6,504 nt of DNA from Dialister sp. CAG:486 (GTDB lineage: Bacteria > Bacillota > Negativicutes > Veillonellales > Dialisteraceae), in NCBI GenBank assembly GCA_000434475.1, contig FR879632.1:19188-25691 (forward strand). Reading direction: 5' to 3'. The notes under the pieces were generated by a model. That model made no database searches. It was not told the DNA's origin and saw nothing but the letters and a program-made list of their open reading frames with translations. Below are positions 3,962 to 6,504 of the stretch, piece by piece (the first letter of the stretch is position 1; each line of letters opens with the position of its first letter). The position numbers were made by a program, and so were the translations under genes.

Positions 3962-4153
3962 ATGGCAGAGCTTGAAAATCACATGGTGTGCGGCATTGGC
4001 TTCTTCGATGAAGAAGCCGCCCGCCGCCGCCTTGAACGGGAAGAATACGAGATGGAGCACGCGGATGACGCATGGGATGACTGGTTGGGAGGCGAGCCGA
4101 TTGAACACGAAACCGAAGCGGATGTATCCGCATCAGTGCCGGATCTGCGGTAA
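3962..4153 (+). CDS. Small acidic hypothetical phage protein (63 residues)
   Basis: ATG at 3962 is preceded by AGGAG at 3952-3956 with 5 nt spacing. An in-frame ATG at 3917 lies inside the loop of the second hairpin and has no ribosome-binding site, so it was rejected. The product is acidic: MAELENHMVCGIGFF, then a charged helix (DEEAARRRLEREEYEMEHA) and a DDAWDDWLGGEP segment. No domain is recognised. The last 32 nt overlap the start of the next gene in another frame. It opens a second sub-block of the early operon after the structured intergenic element. Function unknown. Confidence 0.65.
   Translation: MAELENHMVCGIGFFDEEAARRRLEREEYEMEHADDAWDDWLGGEPIEHETEADVSASVPDLR
4118..4131 (+). repeat. 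Hairpin enclosing the start codon of the downstream zinc-ribbon gene
   Basis: GCGGAT and ATCCGC are perfect 6-bp arms around GT. The ATG at 4122-4124 starts in the 5' arm. As RNA this would hide the start until ribosomes finishing the upstream gene open it, a usual layout for translational coupling. Confidence 0.45.
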
Positions 4154-4586
4154 GACTTACTACAATTCGCGCGATAGCAAGAGACCGGGCACCTGCTGTG
4201 AGCGATGCCGCATGATCCACGAAAAAATCGGCTACAGGATGAGGCGGCACCCTTTGAGAGACGCAGCGGCGCTAGCGAAGCATCTGCAGATGATGTTTAG
4301 CACCATCGAGCAGCAGATGGGTGACAGGCAGCAGATGATCGACCTGGCGTCTTCTCTTGAATGGGACATGATGATCGATCTTTGTGAGAGGGACTGGCCG
4401 TTCCTTGAGGGCTGCTCAGAGGAAGAGCTGGATACGCTCGCAGAGCTGGTGGATGTGGCGGAGGATCTACTGGACCTTCCGGCGCAGATGCCGCCCACCA
4501 AAATACCGAGTGATGTTTATTGGGGATTTATCAATGTGGTGGATTCATATCATAAAAATAGGAGGAGAAATGGCAACATTGTATGA
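4122..4586 (+). CDS. Zinc-ribbon plus helical-domain phage protein
   Basis: The 154-residue product begins with a zinc-binding module: Cys6, Cys9 (CRICGKTYYN), then Cys25/Cys26 and Cys29 (GTCCERC). After a basic patch (RMRRH, 39-43) the rest is helical and becomes acidic (residues 96-120, SEEELDTLAELVDVAEDLL). The family is not recognised. The finger resembles the CxxCGK fingers of the 3135-3638 gene, so the two may share ancestry or partners. ATG 4122 was chosen because it directly precedes the zinc module; upstream in-frame codons run antiparallel to no known domain and overlap the previous gene. There is no good Shine-Dalgarno (only GAAGCGG), so translation probably depends on the upstream gene. 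The end overlaps the Gp157 gene by 17 nt. Confidence 0.7.
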   Translation: MYPHQCRICGKTYYNSRDSKRPGTCCERCRMIHEKIGYRMRRHPLRDAAALAKHLQMMFSTIEQQMGDRQQMIDLASSLEWDMMIDLCERDWPFLEGCSEEELDTLAELVDVAEDLLDLPAQMPPTKIPSDVYWGFINVVDSYHKNRRRNGNIV

Positions 4587-5064
4587 AATCGATGAAAAGC
4601 TGGCAAATATCTTTGTCACACCGGAAGGCACTGCCGTAGACGGCAGCACCGGGGAAGTACTGGATGCAAAAGCGCTGGATGATCTCGAGATGGAGAAATG
4701 GTCCAAGGTGGATAACATTTGCCGGTATATCAAGAATCTCCAGTCGGATATCGAGCAGTACAAAGAAGAAGTAGACAAGCTGACGGCGAGAGCCGTGTCG
4801 GCGCAGAAGAAGCTGGAGAGCCTTAAAGCCTATCTGGCCATGCATCTGGAAGCGGGCAAGAAGGCGGATGTGCCTAGTGCCCAGATCCGCTGGAGAAAGT
4901 CCGTGACGGTATCCATCCCGGATGAGAATATGATCCCCATGTGCTTCATGAAGCAGGTCATCACGGCCAAGCCGGACAAGCTGGCTATCAAAGAGCTTTT
5001 GAAAGCAGGGAAGGCCGTCCCCGGCGCTTCTTTGGAGGAAAAACAGAATCTGTCTATTAAGTGA
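4570..5064 (+). CDS. Siphovirus Gp157 family protein
   Basis: The 164-residue length and layout fit the Gp157 family (PF05565), known from siphovirus early regions and first linked with phage resistance in Streptococcus. An N-terminal MATLYEIDEKLANIF is followed by a short acidic loop, a long coiled-coil helix (about residues 42-95, KVDNICRYIKNLQSDIEQYK and on), then a strand region (QIRWRKSVTVSIP) and a C-terminal segment ending LEEKQNLSIK, as usual for the family. The ATG has GGAGG about 5 nt upstream and lies inside the end of the zinc-ribbon gene. Biochemical role is not known; its constant position beside recombination genes suggests work with the Sak4-like ATPase and SSB-like protein that follow. 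Confidence 0.9.
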   Translation: MATLYEIDEKLANIFVTPEGTAVDGSTGEVLDAKALDDLEMEKWSKVDNICRYIKNLQSDIEQYKEEVDKLTARAVSAQKKLESLKAYLAMHLEAGKKADVPSAQIRWRKSVTVSIPDENMIPMCFMKQVITAKPDKLAIKELLKAGKAVPGASLEEKQNLSIK

Positions 5065-5111
5065 TAGCCATCCGGCGATTCACTTTTAGAAATACATCAT
5101 AGGAGGTATAT

Positions 5112-6200
5112 ATGCTTACCATCAACAAGGGTATTCAGCAGAGTGCCGTCAAGGTCGTGGTATACGGCGTGGAAGGCATCGGGAAGACGACTTTCGCCAG
5201 TCATTTCCCCGCGCCGCTTTTCCTCGACCTGGACCGCGGCAGCCGCCGGATGGATGTCGATCGCATCGATTCTATCCAAGACTGGCCCGCTCTCATGGGT
5301 ACGCTGGACCAGATCCAGCGCGACCCGTCGCTTCCCTATTCGACGATCGTCATCGACACGGCGGATATGGCGGCAAAACTGGCGAGCGCCTACATCTGCA
5401 AGGCGAACGGCAACAAGAAGAGCATCGAAGAATTCGGCTACGGCAAGGGCTATGTGATCCTCGCTGAAGAATTCTCGAAGCTCTTGGCCAATGCGGAGGT
5501 GCTGGTGAATATGGGCTTCAATGTCGTATTCCTGGCACACGCGATGCAGCGGACGGTCACCCGCCCGGATGATACCGGGAGCTATGACCACTGGGAGATG
5601 AAGCTCCCGGGAAGCAAGAACAATTCACTGGGGGCTCTTCTCAAAGAGTGGGCGGATCTTTTGCTCTTTGCAGACTACAAAGTCATCATCCGACAGGGCG
5701 CAGACGGCAAAGGGAAGGCGGCAGGCGGCCAGCGGCGAATGCGCGCGACGCACACGCCGTTCGCGGACGCTAAGAACCGCTTCGGCCTTGCAGATATCCT
5801 GGATTTTGACTTTAAGGAAATCCAGAATATCATCCCCGCCCGTCCTGTCACACCGCCGAAAACCACCATGGAAAAGGCGTATCAGGCGAAGAAGATGATG
5901 CAGAAGGGAATCACCCCTAAAGCGGCCGCGGAGCCCGCAGAAGCGAAGCCAGCCCCGCCCACGAATATGTATGACGAGCTCGCACGTCTGATGGCGCTCG
6001 GCGTATCGGAAGCAGATCCTTCACCGATCACGGAAGGGGAGCTGCTGAAAGCGATCCGCGAAGTAGACCCTAACGAACCCGCAGCGAAAGCAGAGAATCT
6101 GGCGAAGATCCCTGCGGACTATGTAGAAGCGCTCATCAAGCCCAAAACATGGGCGGGATTCAAATACTATGTGCTGAACAACATCCGCACTCCGTTTTAG
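5112..6200 (+). CDS. Sak4-like AAA_24 recombination ATPase
   Basis: This 362-residue protein is a RecA-fold phage ATPase of the AAA_24 (PF13479) type, which includes the Sak4 group of single-strand annealing/recombination proteins. Walker A is GVEGIGKTT (residues 19-27) and Walker B is STIVIDTAD with Asp82. A conserved FLAHA segment (140-144) and the ALLKEWADLLLFADYK segment (175-190) follow, as in the family. The ATPase core ends near 240. Residues 245-285 form a Pro/Ala/Lys-rich linker, and 286-362 a small helical C-terminal domain (ITEGELLKAIREV). AGGAGG about 7 nt before the ATG fixes the start. It lies between the Gp157 gene and a DUF669 gene, a common phage module; Sak4 proteins are reported to work with a cognate SSB. 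Function is by family; Sak4 versus general AAA_24 is inference. Confidence 0.88.
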   Translation: MLTINKGIQQSAVKVVVYGVEGIGKTTFASHFPAPLFLDLDRGSRRMDVDRIDSIQDWPALMGTLDQIQRDPSLPYSTIVIDTADMAAKLASAYICKANGNKKSIEEFGYGKGYVILAEEFSKLLANAEVLVNMGFNVVFLAHAMQRTVTRPDDTGSYDHWEMKLPGSKNNSLGALLKEWADLLLFADYKVIIRQGADGKGKAAGGQRRMRATHTPFADAKNRFGLADILDFDFKEIQNIIPARPVTPPKTTMEKAYQAKKMMQKGITPKAAAEPAEAKPAPPTNMYDELARLMALGVSEADPSPITEGELLKAIREVDPNEPAAKAENLAKIPADYVEALIKPKTWAGFKYYVLNNIRTPF

Positions 6201-6299
6201 TCTATAACCACGAGTTCTGTTTATAATCATGCGTTCGCGAGATTTTTTCTCGATTTCGCACGTTAAGTTACGAATTTTACATTTTAGGAGGAAAATACT
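6201..6299 (+). other. AT-rich 99-bp gap with a hairpin and a lone -10-like box
   Basis: This gap is far longer than most in the operon. It has an exact TATAAT at 6222-6227 without a convincing -35 at normal spacing. It also holds a hairpin in which TGCG (6230-6233) pairs with CGCA (6257-6260), and CGAGA (6238-6242) pairs with TCTCG (6248-6252) around five T. TTAGGAGG then leads to the ATG at 6300. It may hold a weak secondary promoter or a leader structure for the SSB-like gene; neither is established. Confidence 0.3.
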
Positions 6300-6504
6300 A
6301 TGCCGAATTTTGGACAGTTTGGAAATGCTACGCCGGATACCGAGAAGGAAAAGCCAACGGTGGTTACCGGGTTTTCCAATTTTACGAGCGATGATTTCAA
6401 GGATAAGGGAGGTCTCTTCGACCCGATCCCGAAAGGCCGTTACCACTTCGTGGTCTATGACTGCCAGACCGGCTTCACGAAGAAGGACAACACTCTGATG
6501 AAGA
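6300..6504 (+). CDS. DUF669-like phage SSB-type protein, 5' part only
   Basis: The first 68 residues are visible; the gene leaves the right edge. GGAGG at 6287-6291 lies 8 nt before the ATG. After a flexible start (MPNFGQFGNATPD) comes a segment GLFDPIPKGRYHFVVYDCQT followed by GFTKKDNTLMK. This pattern, a PxG-Y-V strand then a TKK-N turn, is typical of DUF669 phage proteins, which look like single-stranded-DNA-binding proteins of the OB-fold type. Its place directly after a Sak4-like ATPase supports that role, since such ATPases usually have an SSB partner. The family call rests on this short pattern and context. Confidence 0.75.
   Translation, partial: MPNFGQFGNATPDTEKEKPTVVTGFSNFTSDDFKDKGGLFDPIPKGRYHFVVYDCQTGFTKKDNTLMK

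Noticed and set aside
240..4000. CRISPR arrays, tRNA genes, insertion sequences or att sites
   Set aside because: No regularly spaced repeats, cloverleaf sequences, transposase motifs or att-like duplications were seen here or in the rest of the window.
4281..4337. GCAGATG repeats and the CATCTGCAGATG palindrome as replication iterons
   Set aside because: Copies are in one reading frame and encode repeated Gln-Met pairs; spacing is irregular and there is no adjacent AT-rich unwinding region.
5575..5610. Nine-bp inverted repeat (CCGGGAGCT / AGCTCCCGG) in the Sak4-like gene
   Set aside because: With an 18-nt loop in GC-rich coding sequence such a repeat is close to chance expectation for a window of this size.

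Overview
The window looks like the lysogeny switch and early (recombination/replication) region of a temperate, siphovirus-type prophage in a Gram-positive-type (Bacillota) host. The evidence is strong AGGAGG ribosome-binding sites, TTGACA/TATAAT-type promoters, tightly packed small genes, a divergent S24-type repressor and Cro-like pair, and a Gp157 - Sak4-like ATPase - DUF669 run. The mid-range GC content and gene set would fit Negativicutes such as Megasphaera or Dialister relatives, but that host guess is weak.

Left part, minus strand (1-1075). A phage repressor with an N-terminal XRE helix-turn-helix and a C-terminal S24 self-cleavage domain is read leftward from a near-consensus promoter. 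Beyond its stop codon lies an independent, almost perfect promoter (TTGACA-17-TATAAT) for an Abi_2/AbiD-AbiF-like abortive-infection gene that runs off the left edge. Its leader ends in a hairpin plus seven T that overlaps the ribosome-binding site.

Switch (1047-1413). Two divergent promoters have their -35 boxes abutting copies of an ACGG-AAAA-CCGT operator. Two more perfect copies lie just after the rightward start site and across the last codons of the Cro-like gene.

Right part, plus strand (1180-6504). One long early operon runs to the right edge. In order it encodes: the Cro-like/DUF739-type protein; an MT-A70 DNA adenine methyltransferase put out of frame by a run of eight G directly after its DPPW motif; an unknown 87-residue protein; an excisionase/MerR-type winged-helix protein; an unknown helical protein; a small single-span membrane protein; a three-zinc-finger protein; a small acidic protein; a structured intergenic element with two hairpins; a 63-residue acidic protein; a zinc-ribbon plus helical protein; a Gp157-family protein; a Sak4-like (AAA_24) recombination ATPase; and the start of a DUF669 SSB-like protein.

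How it works together (inference). In the lysogen the repressor holds the rightward promoter off while the abi gene stays on, possibly as an anti-phage cargo gene. After SOS-induced repressor cleavage the early operon makes the methyltransferase (if in frame), small modulators and a Sak4/SSB recombination set. The most notable signals are the poly-G tract that may switch the methyltransferase on and off, the attenuator-like leader of the abi gene, the operator layout, and several strong inverted repeats inside or just after genes.
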